Source of the DNA: Fragilariopsis cylindrus CCMP1102
Lineage: Eukaryota; Bacillariophyta; Bacillariophyceae; Bacillariales; Bacillariaceae
DNA length: 41,044 nucleotides
Direction: 5' to 3'
Assembly (NCBI GenBank): GCA_900095095.1
Contig: FMBT01000166.1
Coordinates: 1 to 41,044, forward strand
Numbering within the stretch: the stretch's first letter is position 1; each line of letters opens with the position of its first letter. The notes below the pieces were generated by a model, which saw nothing but the letters and a program-made list of their open reading frames with translations, had not been told where the DNA came from and did no database searches. The translations under genes and the position numbers were made by a program. Below are positions 22,735-32,595 of this stretch, piece by piece.

Positions 22735-23531
22735 TTTGTCATCATCATCGTTGGAGATGATAGCGAGGATTGAAATGAAATGATAATCATCTTCTTATTT
22801 CTTTATTTTGATTAAATTTAAATGGATGAATGTACTTCGAAGTAATTATTTTGTTATTGTTAGTTATGATGTGTTCACATAGTTTCGTTCGCGTTATTGT
22901 AGAGATTTTTAGGAACTAACATTCATTGAACATTGGACCATGTCAAACTTATTTTAGATACAACTTTGTCGGAGTGGAACCTTGATTCTTAGACTATCTC
23001 TCTCTCTATCTATCTAGACGTAGTTGCTAACTGTTAGAAGAAATTTTGGTTGCTTGAAAGAATTCGAGAATTGTGACGAAAACGTTTGATGAATCGAAGA
23101 TCAATAATCAATCAATCTTAAATCCCAATCATAAGCTAAATTTTAATTTTTAAAGCACTAACTTACCGTATTAATCAAATAACTTACCGGTATATCGCCG
23201 GTATGTTCATATCATGCTTATGTATACGAAAACAGAAGAAAATAAATAAATTTACACGACTGTTTTAAATATTTGCTTAGTGTGTATATTTACACGGAAG
23301 TTCGCGTTATTGAGACTGACTCAACGAAATTGTGAAGTGGCTTGAACGCTGCTTGAACCAGCGAAAGTTAGAATAATAACATTAAGAACATTAATTAATT
23401 TTTTAAAAAGAACCTTTCATTTTCAAAGCTACAGTACCAAACTACGTACAGTAGAAGTGTGTAAAGTCTGGTACTCATAATAATAAATATTACCAGTAAT
23501 ATTAATACTAATACTAATACTAAGAAACGCG
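22735..23531. other. Divergent intergenic region, no element recognised
   Basis: The spacer holds the promoters of the minus-strand plastid gene and the MsrB-like gene. Small simple repeats are present: TCTCTCTCTATCTATCTA near 22995-23020, a duplicated AACTTACCG at 23160-23190, and (ATACTA)n at about 23500-23520 just before the MsrB-like start. Nothing else is recognised. Confidence 0.55.
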
Positions 23532-24512
23532 ATGAAAGGAAAACGAGTACGTATCGGTATCGTATCTATAGCGGTTGGGGTCGTAGTTGTAGTATGTGTC
23601 ATCGTAGGACCGAATTTGTTTGCAAAGGCTCAATGTACTGAACCATGTGTACCAGGTAGTGAAGATATAATGGATCCTAAAAATCATGGAACATCAGAAT
23701 ATCCTGTTCAGAACCCATTACGATGGGATTGTGATTTTGAAACAGCTGATAGGATTTCTAATTTTAATAGGTAAGAGCAAAAATTTGACCTAGGACCTAT
23801 AACATATGTTATACATAACATCAACACAACACAGAATATTTTTTCTTTGGTTCGGATTTTTTTCTCACACATTAAAATAATAATAATATATATATATATT
23901 GTTCTTTCGCTCTTCCCTATTTCTAATTACTCTACAATATATATAGACGTTTTGCCGAATATTCTGGTTACTGGCAATCAACTACATTCCCTATGGATAA
24001 TGAGGATGGTGAACCTGTAACATTTTATGATTCCGGATGGAAGGGCTCGCCATTATATACTGCTCCTCAAGATCGTACTTGGGATGAGTTCATCTCCGAA
24101 AGTACGAAACATGGTTGGCCATCCTTTCGTGATTCTGAAGTCAATTGGGATTATGTTCGTGTATTACCAGGAGGTGAAGTGGTTTCGATCGATGGGACAC
24201 ATTTAGGTCACAACCTTCCTGATAAGAAAGGGAATCGTTATTGTATCAGTAAGTTTTGTAAAAATAGTATACCTCTCAACGACACAATATAAAATTGTTG
24301 TAGCCGTGTTTGTTCATTGTCGTCACAAAAAAATTATCAATACACTGCAATGATTTTGTTCATACAGCCATGCAATATAAATCAATATTTTCCACTCTTG
24401 CTCGTATGTTTCTTATTATCTCCCTCTCTCTCTCTCCACATTTGAAAAACGAATAGATTTGGTATCAATTGCAGGAAATCCTATCACCGATGACACCAGA
24501 CAGTTGTTGTAA
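23532..24512 (+). CDS. Membrane-anchored MsrB-like (methionine-R-sulfoxide reductase fold) protein lacking zinc-site cysteines
   Basis: Exons are 23532-23770, 23947-24248 and 24457-24512 (GTAAGA...ATAG and GTAAGT...ATAG introns), giving 198 residues with matching phases. Residues 8-30 form a hydrophobic signal anchor; a CTEPC pair follows at 35-39. The MsrB landmarks appear in order: GSPLY (113-117) at the position of CGxPLF, GWPSF (136-140), GTHLGH (163-168) at the position of CGxHLGH, and RYCIN (177-181), where Cys179 matches the catalytic cysteine. The two CxxC pairs that bind zinc in canonical MsrB are absent, which is seen in some natural MsrB variants. Canonical MsrB reduces methionine-R-sulfoxide. 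Here activity is plausible because the nucleophile is kept, but a repurposed role is possible. The leader predicts ER lumen, cell-surface or secretory-pathway exposure. Confidence 0.75.
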
Positions 24513-25202
24513 ACAGCAAGTTTAATTATCTGCTACCTGTATCTTCCTTTTCTATATATAAAACAATACTTCATATTCACAACACACGGATGATTCGATT
24601 GTTTCATCCGTATTTCTCATTTTAAAATAATTGTGTGAACAAAAAAAGTCCTCATCAGTTGGATAATTCACTGTTCACGTTGCAATACTTATTTGAATAT
24701 ATATATATATATATATATATAATTCCATGATAAATATTTGTTTTTGTTCTTCCACTCCGTGACTACACTACATTATATCTTTTTGTGCAAAATATGTTAG
24801 TAAATACATATTAGTACGGATGATGAGATTATGTACCAATATATTTTACTTGTACTATTAAAATGTATGAATAAGTATTGTTGTGCTGTCCATTTTCAGA
24901 AAATAATACTGCGTTATCGAAAGCTAGTAGAATAGTGTACTGAAGATAAATGAGAATAATAGACAGTAGACTAAACGAATAGACCTATTTATTGTAATTT
25001 ATAAACTATGTCAGTATTCTTTTGACTAGAAAACATACCATAATTATATCGAGATTCAGATTCCCACTGCTGCGAAAGGTCTACATGCTAGTGCACACAC
25101 ACACACACACACACACATGACTTGTTGCACTACGAAGAGAAACAAATGTCCAACCTTCAAACTTACGATAAACTAATTAATGTGTTGCTGTTGTTTCATT
25201 TA
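24513..25202. other. Convergent intergenic region with microsatellites
   Basis: The spacer lies between converging 3' ends. It contains an AT microsatellite at about 24697-24721 and an AC microsatellite at about 25093-25117. No gene or RNA structure is recognised. Confidence 0.6.
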
Positions 25203-26108
25203 TTACGACTCCACACTCAATCGTCGCAAACTATCAATCTCCCCCTGTAACTTGGTCCCATATTTAGGTTGTGCACGATACCATTCCGATAGTACGTCGA
25301 TTACCTTTTCATTATTTTGCTGCTGCTTTTGTTGCTTAGCTAAGATGAGTTCAGCATCAGTCCAAGCTCGATAAGCCAAAAATAGACTTGTAGGAGTAGC
25401 GACAGCTGATAGGTCTCGTACGACTCGTTGGGCATCGTGAATAGCGGATATCACCTTATCATTGTTCTTTTCTTCCTGTTCTTCTTCGAACGATCGTAGA
25501 TACGCTCGAGCACGAACAGCATGCGCGTGAGCGTTGACTGTCGTTGAAGGTGAGGAGATTTCAAGTTTACCAATAACAGATGTCAAGTATCTAATTTGTT
25601 CCTCGTGTTGACCATTGGTAGCAAATGTTTCACTCGTTTCAATGACCTTACTTGCTGCAATCAATAACTTTGGTACTAATGGGAAGGTAGGCATGGTCGT
25701 CGTCGATAATTCTCCCAAATGGAAAGCAATAGTTTGGACGTCCGTCATTCCATTCAACACCATCGGTGGTGTTTTTTTGTCTCCTTTTGTCGTAACTTCT
25801 ATGTTCGGTCCCATGTCACATTGAGACAGACATCCAGATGATTCTACTACAGTATTACCATCCACACCATCACTCATGCCAACTAGATTATGTATCGTTT
25901 GGAGTATGTCACTGTTCCTTTTACAGCAATTTTTGTTTTGACAAACCTTTATGATATTATACGCATCGACTTTTCCAATGATATGATCATTTATCTTGGA
26001 AAAAGATACAAAAGTTAACGCCCATAATACTACTACTAGTAACAGTCGCGGCACGTAAGAGAACATTATGATCCGTCTTTTGCTGATTTTTTTTCGTTCG
26101 ATCCTCAT
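25203..26108 (-). CDS. Thioredoxin-like [2Fe-2S] ferredoxin-domain protein with helical C-terminal extension
   Basis: Single exon of up to 301 residues. A second ATG at 26066 places the hydrophobic leader (LLLVVVLWALTFVSF) closer to the N-terminus and may be the true start. After the leader comes a thioredoxin-like [2Fe-2S] ferredoxin domain: IKVCQNKNCCKRNSD supplies the first cysteines and SSGCLSQCDMGPNIEV the second pair, matching the C-x(n)-C ... CLxxCxxGP pattern of the family (NuoE, Aquifex-type ferredoxin). Residues 150-300 are helical and TPR-like (FLAYRAWTDAELILAKQ, VIDVLSEWYRAQPKYG), a partner-binding extension that such small ferredoxins usually lack. The leader implies import into the plastid or the secretory route; KVDA/Y is a weak plastid-type junction. 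An electron-transfer or cluster-carrier role is inferred. The frame is intact. Confidence 0.75.
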   Translation of the reverse strand: MRIERKKISKRRIIMFSYVPRLLLVVVLWALTFVSFSKINDHIIGKVDAYNIIKVCQNKNCCKRNSDILQTIHNLVGMSDGVDGNTVVESSGCLSQCDMGPNIEVTTKGDKKTPPMVLNGMTDVQTIAFHLGELSTTTMPTFPLVPKLLIAASKVIETSETFATNGQHEEQIRYLTSVIGKLEISSPSTTVNAHAHAVRARAYLRSFEEEQEEKNNDKVISAIHDAQRVVRDLSAVATPTSLFLAYRAWTDAELILAKQQKQQQNNEKVIDVLSEWYRAQPKYGTKLQGEIDSLRRLSVES

Positions 26109-26496
26109 TGTTTTACAACGTATTGAGTCTTCAAGACTATTCTTAATTCCTATGGTACTGTAGGTATTTGTTCTGCCATCGAAACGGTGATTGCGTGATG
26201 GAATATTCGATTTTGTTTGACTTCGTAAGCACCCACAAGTACGTTCGCGTTTTGTTCACGAATGAGTGAGTCGAATGAATCGTATTGTGGAGGGAGCGGG
26301 ATTCTCAATAATGTTTTATTAATTTTTATGACACAAATCATCGCTGAATTATGAAAAAAAACGACAGAACGTAAATGCAGCACAACTGAAAGAAATATAC
26401 TTCGAAGTAGACCATCATTGGCAAAACAGAATTAACAAATTCGTATTATATATCTTATTGTATACAGACAACAGTCATCGTCTACTTGTCAAAACA
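26109..26496. other. Bidirectional promoter region between Fe-S protein gene and membrane-protein gene
   Basis: This 388 bp spacer separates two divergent genes. Nothing beyond AT-rich sequence is recognised. The distance suggests a shared promoter. Confidence 0.5.
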
Positions 26497-28272
26497 ATGA
26501 ATGGCGAGACATTCTTTATTGATCCTGAGTTGGTTGTTATTTTCGGCTTCAGATCGACCATTTCGTTGGTAGGACTAATTACAGGCGTGGTCGGATATTG
26601 GTTGTCAGAACGAAAGTGGGATAATGAAGGAAGTTCGGCATTAAAACCTGATCGAAATAACGACGGTATCGAAAACAATAACAATAATGATGAAGCTGGC
26701 GAATCAGGTGGAACTGGAGTATACTTAGAGATGAATAACAATGATCCAAACAAAGTCGTTGGATATAATTTTCATAACAATGGTGCACGTGATCTAGTAA
26801 GGGTTCGTACAGACGATAGCAATGACAATAATCGATACCATCCCGGCGAAAGTGCAACGAAGAATACAGAAAATATTCAATCAATCGAGGCGGCGAAATT
26901 CTACGGAACACCTGAGGTTGTCCGGGCTCATCTATATACCGCATACCCATTACCAAAATTGATGATAGTTGGACTATGTATATGGAACATAAGTTTCCTG
27001 TTGGATCCATCATCGGTGGAATACGTTTCTATGCAAATTTCTGTAATATTAGTTCATTTCTTTTGTCTGCCACACTCGGCCCAATTTGGGCCTTTCTATG
27101 GCGAAATGCTACGCTGGAACGAGATATCGAAACAAAGAAAAGAATTGCACTATCATTCGTAGTTCTTTCTTTATTGTTATGTGTTGTAACTATTGTCGAT
27201 CCAATGGTCAGTGCACCCTGGTACTTTAACGTCTTCGGCGGTAAGTATCCTACTTTTCTTCCTCGTATTTTCCCCAGTATTTTGTTCACCAATGTTGAGC
27301 TACCACTAATACTTTTTCTTCCACTTGGTTCTTTGCTTGCTTTTGTCCCAAACAAATATATATCAACAACGAAAATCAAACTCCTGCAGTTTTTTTCATC
27401 CTCGCATCATCCGTAGTTTTCAGCCTATCTCGTAAGATGGGATTCACATCGTGGGACCTTAAGGGAAAACCCAAAACAAACACTAACGTATACGTGCAGA
27501 ATCTTGGTCCGCTACTTTTGATCTTTGGTGTATTCTTGTTTTGGGTAGGCACGAATGCTGTTTCTATGGCAGATTTGAACCAAAATTACATACCCTTTTG
27601 GACTACCAATACACGAGGCTGCTTCGTTTTTATTGCCGGTATGATCCTGATCGTACCTGGAACTCTAGCACTGGATCTTGCTTTCGATGAGGGTAGTCTC
27701 CCCGTAGTTCCAGGTTTTAGAGATGTGATTGTGTATAGATTGGATGGTAATACGTTCACGGAGTTAATCCAGAAAAATTCACAAAATTTGATCTAAGTTG
27801 GATGGCTCGTTTGCTCGAAACACCATTATTAGGATCGATTGGTTGGCTCCTAATGGGCTTGTGCAGTTTCCTTCCTTTCGGTGTGACAGAATTAACGATT
27901 CAAAAGTTTTGTACCATGGCAGTTTGTTTCAGCGTGGCGGCTGTTCAATTTCTTTTGGTTACTCCAGCATTATGGAAATCGGATGAAAAAGCTTACACAA
28001 AATGGATCTACGTCTACTACGGATTAATGGCATCCTTGGGTATTTGTATTGGAGTTGCTAGTGGAATTGCTCTTCTTCTTTCTATTTTTGCTATCGGATT
28101 GATTTTGGCTGGACAACGAAAAGATATGTACGATGAACGAAAACGCGGACATATGTGGCTGACAGGAACACCACCAACAATAAATCCTGATCCTCAGGTA
28201 TATGGTCTAGGTCAACCAATATATCTTCTTGGATGGATTATGTTGTGTACAGCCATGTCGATTCCCATGTAA
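26497..28272 (+). CDS. Polytopic membrane protein of unknown function; two frame breaks
   Basis: Start ATG 26497; exons 26497-27240 and 27390-28272 with a GTAAGT...TGCAG intron of 149 bp. One base appears to be missing near 27015 (between LLDPSS and GGIRFYANF) and one near 27787 (between SQN and DLSWMARLL). With both counted the gene is exactly 543 codons including stop. About ten or eleven hydrophobic segments are visible, for example VIFGFRSTISLVGLITGVVG, LLLIFGVFLFWVGTNAV, CFVFIAGMILIVPGTLAL and ASGIALLLSIFAIGLILAG. A hydrophilic Asn-rich loop follows the first. Repeated small Gly/Pro-containing helices and the absence of charged pore motifs give no transporter family. I do not recognise the gene. 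The number of membrane spans makes a transporter or membrane scaffold the natural guess. Confidence 0.65.
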
Positions 28273-28828
28273 CTTGTTTTGCGTTTGCGTCCTTGGTACA
28301 TCAGTGTCAATTTTTATACCTTTGTTGATTCATATATTATTTAAATTATTTGTTATATTGTGGTAGTAATATCTCAGAGTATTCCAACATAATTCATAGT
28401 AGTAGCCTGGAATTTCCTAGAATATCGGATATAGTACAGAAGACACTTAGTTCTACATAATAATTCAGACAATATTTATTTTACTGTAAGTATATTTAGT
28501 CATGAGTGACTAATGATTGAAAACAAACCCTTGAGAAAAAACAGAATTTTTCGAGAATTCTGATTGCTTGATGTTTCAGCTTTTTGATTTTTTTGGATAT
28601 CATCTATCTTTTCCTTCGGCACCCACAGCACGATGCAAATCGAAATCTGCCGATGATCGATCCCATCCATAACGCGTATCTTTGTGATTGGACTTGGGCT
28701 TGGACATCGGCACAGAACCATAAAATAATACTGTAGGTAGGAGATCATTTCGTAACTTCTACAGGTACATATAAAATATATTAGTGATTGGGTCCGTGGC
28801 TGTTGGTAACTAGAAACAAATCGTGACG
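28273..28828. other. Intergenic spacer, no element recognised
   Basis: The spacer lies between two plus-strand genes. The open minus-strand frame over 28500-28949 overlaps the N-terminus of the next gene out of frame and looks like a shadow. Nothing else is recognised. Confidence 0.5.
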
Positions 28829-30092
28829 ATGATGACTTGGAAGAGAAGGAGCTATAAATCATCATCATCATCATCATCGGATGAAGATAAGAATGATGGC
28901 ATAGGTTTTCGAACTCGCGCAAGTATCCAAACCGTTTCGTATTTGACAATATCGACGATGCTTATTCTTTCTATCGTGATCTACATCTCGCCGACAGTAC
29001 AGGGCTTCTCTACTGCCCCGTCATATTCCGGTAAAGAATCGTTTGCTAATCATCATCATCAACAACAACGACAACAAATAAAACAAACCAATTCATTCGT
29101 GGCGAAGATACATAAGCAGCTGGAACAGGAACAATATTGCTCATATCGACCTGTCGCTACCAGACTAAGTGCTGAGACTATTAATACTGACAACAGCGAC
29201 GACGAAGAACAACGCCAGCGGCAACAACAACAACAACCACAAAATCAGGGTGGTTTGGGTGAATATGATCCATCTGAAAACCTACCTGAAAGACAACGAG
29301 AAGTTCCTATTATTGGTAATCCTCAGCTACGTGTCAAGGAAAGGGATTATAGCGTAACGAATATATTAAAGGAACTTGCTGCTATACAACAGCAGGGCCC
29401 ACAAAAGTATTCGATTTTGGGTACCCGTCATTGTTCGTATTTGCATCAACAAATTATCGAATTATTAGCATACGCATTGGTCTTAAGTGGTAATCATGTG
29501 TTCACATCTGGTGCTGGGGGTACTCATGCGTAAGTTTGTTCTTGTTTTTGAATATATATCTATGCAAATGCAATTGCAAATGCAAATTCAAATGAATATG
29601 TATGTCTGTATATATATCTGTAGGACCTATTGCTGTGTAGGGCTATGTATGTACAGGTGTTCCAATCGATTTCTCTTTCATTATGTATCTCTTTCCAACT
29701 TTCATTCATCGTTTATTACTAAATATTGTTGTGTTTACATATTTTATCTTTTATCTTATATTGTTCCCATTCGGCTCACTTCGCACAGTGCTGCGGTCCG
29801 CGGAGCACTTCGTGCCGAACGAGAAGATTTATTAACGGTTGTTTTACCACAGAGTATGTCCAAACAAACAAAGGAATCACAAGAATTGTTAGATAAAGTT
29901 GATGATGTTATAACCATGCCACAAAATGATGATATGTCGTTAGATGTTGCCAGTCGGATTTGTAACTCGTACATACTTAGTCTAACAGACCAATTGATTA
30001 GTTTCGCATTTCATGAATCGAATACTGTCGTTGAAGCCTCCAAGGAAGCTAAGGCATTGGATATGTTAGTAACAACGTTGTACCTGGATTGA
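28829..30092 (+). CDS. Plastid-targeted DprA/Rossmann-like nucleotide-binding protein
   Basis: Exons are 28829-29529 and 29789-30092, with a 259 bp GTAAGT...ACAG intron; 334 residues, intact. A Ser-rich N-terminus precedes a hydrophobic signal (residues about 37-58) ending VQG/FSTAP, the classic diatom plastid junction with Phe at +1. After a Gln-rich linker the conserved domain begins YSILGTRHCSYLHQQIIELLAY. It continues with VLSGNHVFTSGAGGTHAAAVRGAL across the splice site, corresponding to the GSR and S/G-G-A-x-G(I)-D-x-x-A-H-x-x-A-L pattern of the DprA/SMF Rossmann fold. DprA proteins bind single-stranded DNA and load RecA. Cyanobacterial and algal proteins of this shorter type are often annotated DNA recombination-mediator protein A. 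The plastid role is not known to me; handling of organellar DNA is an inference. Confidence 0.7.
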
Positions 30093-30462
30093 TGATAATG
30101 ACGTTCAGAAAAAAAGTTATCATTAGATTAGATTTTATTCGGCGGCCGTTCGTTGTACACGTACGTACGTTTACTGATAATACCTTACTACTACTAAAAC
30201 TAATACTATAAATATTGATATTACTATTGCTATTACTACTACTACTGCTGCTACTATAATACTAATCAAACATTATTCAGCTGGAGAGATACGTTTATGT
30301 AACTTCATAAGGTAATAAAGTATTTCACCTGGTACGCTATATATATATTTATCGATACAGATACAAAGTCAACAATTTGTTCTCGAAAATTGGAAACTAA
30401 TTTTATAATCAATACGCTGAGCTACTATTATTACGAAGTGATTAATTAATTTCAGGAATTTA
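30093..30462. other. Convergent spacer with degenerate TAC/TACT triplets
   Basis: Between converging stops. Around 30181-30265 lies a degenerate run of TACTAC, TACTAT and CTGCTG triplets. No gene is recognised. Confidence 0.6.
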
Positions 30463-32064
30463 TTACTCTTGAAATAATGTAGGATGTTGCTCCCTTGCTA
30501 CCCGTCGTTCCGCCGTCTTCAACATCACACATTCGGTCAACGTTTCTAGGGCTGCTTCTGTCTTGGCGTCAGCGTCGTCTGTATTATCAGATGATAATAT
30601 CTTAAGTAGAGTCTTGTGTTGAACTGGACAAAGTGTCTTACCAAAACACAAAGTAAGATCCATGCTAGCTTTGGAATGTTCTTCCTCCGTAGAACAGTTT
30701 GCTACATTTTTTCGTGCACCAGAACAATCGTTCAGAGCACTTGCAAAACGGAGGGCGATTTCTTTTGCTTGTTCTTCATCAATTTCAATGATAGCATTAT
30801 TGTTTTTGTTCTCTTCATTATTATTATTATCTGTCGTCGTTGCTGCTACTTTCTGGGCTTGTTGTTGGTCTGCAATACGCATTTTTTGAATCGATTTCCA
30901 TACCTCTATTGATTCATTTACTTGACTAGCCAATTCCTTTGTTCCTTTCATTGGTAGCATCTCGTAGCTTGTTTTTCCTGTCATTATTCGGTATGGCATT
31001 TGTACTGCCCGGGCAAACAACGGACTTGCACCGTCTAGGGCTGGTCGGACGTCAACAAGCAAACTTGGTGTACCCGACCTATCATGTAATTTGGGCATAG
31101 ACGAATCTGCTGATAGGCTTGCTCTAGTTTCATCATAGTAATAATCAATGATGTATCGTGTAGTTGTTCCATCGTTTCTCAATATTGTCCAATCATGTCT
31201 GTCATAAGGTAATGGATGTCCCAACAAATAATGCTTTATTGCAGCCTTTGGTGAAAGATCGTGTGGACATCCTGTAAATTTAAGCAATTTTGGAGTCGAT
31301 GTTTCATCGTATGTTTGACGTTCCCATTCCACAACTTTAGCCCAAGTTTTTTCATTCATATTATTATGAAGTGCAACAACACTGGACATGTCTTCCTCGG
31401 AGGCTGCTCCTTCTTCTGATGATTCGCCGGCACCACCACCGCTGCCAGCACCACTTTGATTATTGGTATTATCCATCTTCCCTTTCCGGGAAAGAGCATT
31501 ATAAAATTGTTGTGGACTTGGATAGGTCCATGTCGTTTCTACCCCATCTCCACCTTTTGGAATTGTAGAAGAAACACGATTGGTCGGCAGTTCCATTTGT
31601 TGTGATGGATTAGGAAGTTGTGTCTTGGCACCCTTTGGCATATTATTCATTTTATCTATAGGTTGAGAGTAGACGTTGTATTCCTGATGACGAGCTTTCA
31701 CCGGACAACCCCCGCCATCGGAGGAAGATGATGGTGGTTGCGGTGGCGCGTGTTTGACAGGACATCCGCCACCACTACCACCACTACTACCATCATCATT
31801 CGTCTTCGCCATCGCCTTTGCTCGTTCTTCTTCCGATAAAGGTTTACTTCCTCCTGGACCATGAATGGCAACTGCGCGAAACATTTGTGTCATACTAGGA
31901 AAATTGTAACCACTGCCATCCTTACTGTTCATGGGACAGTTCGATTCTTCTTTATCTTTATCTTTCTCTGGCTGTTGCTGTTGTATCGGTTTTTCCGACG
32001 TTGTTGTCGTCGCTTCAGCTTGAAAAGATGCATCATCGCTATGCTTCGATATTCCACCACCCAT
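30463..32064 (-). CDS. HCCS: Holocytochrome-c synthase (cytochrome c heme lyase) with Cys-rich C-terminal extension
   Basis: Single exon of 533 residues, about twice the usual HCCS length. The N-terminus is low complexity with heme-regulatory-type motifs CPM (43), CPV (101) and CPV (120). The conserved core follows: YNVYSQPIDKMNNMP, TIPKGGDGVETTWTYPSPQQF, VALHNNMNEKTWAKVVEWE, CPHDLSPKA, GHPLPYDRHDWTILR, RYIIDYYY and LLVDVRPALDG. His233 in the LHNNMNEKTW block aligns with the heme-ligand His154 of human HCCS. The enzyme attaches heme covalently to cytochrome c in the mitochondrial intermembrane space. After residue 360, where normal HCCS ends, there are about 170 more residues with an Asn-rich linker. 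These include a CX9C pair (447/457), a CX5C pair (473/479, CFGKTLC) and Cys512. A Gly/Ser/Glu insertion sits at about 200-225. Confidence 0.93.
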   Translation of the reverse strand: MGGGISKHSDDASFQAEATTTTSEKPIQQQQPEKDKDKEESNCPMNSKDGSGYNFPSMTQMFRAVAIHGPGGSKPLSEEERAKAMAKTNDDGSSGGSGGGCPVKHAPPQPPSSSSDGGGCPVKARHQEYNVYSQPIDKMNNMPKGAKTQLPNPSQQMELPTNRVSSTIPKGGDGVETTWTYPSPQQFYNALSRKGKMDNTNNQSGAGSGGGAGESSEEGAASEEDMSSVVALHNNMNEKTWAKVVEWERQTYDETSTPKLLKFTGCPHDLSPKAAIKHYLLGHPLPYDRHDWTILRNDGTTTRYIIDYYYDETRASLSADSSMPKLHDRSGTPSLLVDVRPALDGASPLFARAVQMPYRIMTGKTSYEMLPMKGTKELASQVNESIEVWKSIQKMRIADQQQAQKVAATTTDNNNNEENKNNNAIIEIDEEQAKEIALRFASALNDCSGARKNVANCSTEEEHSKASMDLTLCFGKTLCPVQHKTLLKILSSDNTDDADAKTEAALETLTECVMLKTAERRVAREQHPTLFQE

Positions 32065-32595
32065 AATTATTCAATACTCTTTAAGATAAGATAGCTGGTT
32101 GATATTTAATAGAAATGGTACTACTGTATTGTCTTTTTTATGATACAGTACGTTGTTTGAATATATTATATTATTATTGTGATTGATAGTTGTTACAATT
32201 GTATTGTTATTTGTCTGTAGACTATTTGCTTTCTCATTCTCATTCTCTATTAACAGGTTAATGACGTGATCACTGATGGCTGATCAATTGAATTCGTGGC
32301 GTAGAAACGTAGAAACTTGAAATTCAAATAAAATATATTGAATATCTAGTCCCTGATCAAATCAGTCCCGTATAATCTCTTTAGGATGGTCCAGTCAAAT
32401 TCTTTCTAATTAATTTTTTATAAAATGCAAGAATAATAAGCATGAAGCACTAACAACATAAAACAAAAGCATCATTCAAAATATCAACAACGACGACAAC
32501 GACAACAACAACAACAACAACAGCACAATATAACAATATAACACAATTTGTTTAAACATATACTACGACAAGAACGACGATCATCTTATAATATA
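32065..32595. other. Bidirectional promoter region between HCCS and CIAO2; CAA-rich leader
   Basis: The two genes diverge from this 531 bp. Just upstream of the CIAO2 start, 32484-32524 is a CAA/CGA repeat (ACAACGACAACAACAACA), an unstructured A/C-rich leader of the kind known to help translation. No other site is recognised. Confidence 0.55.
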
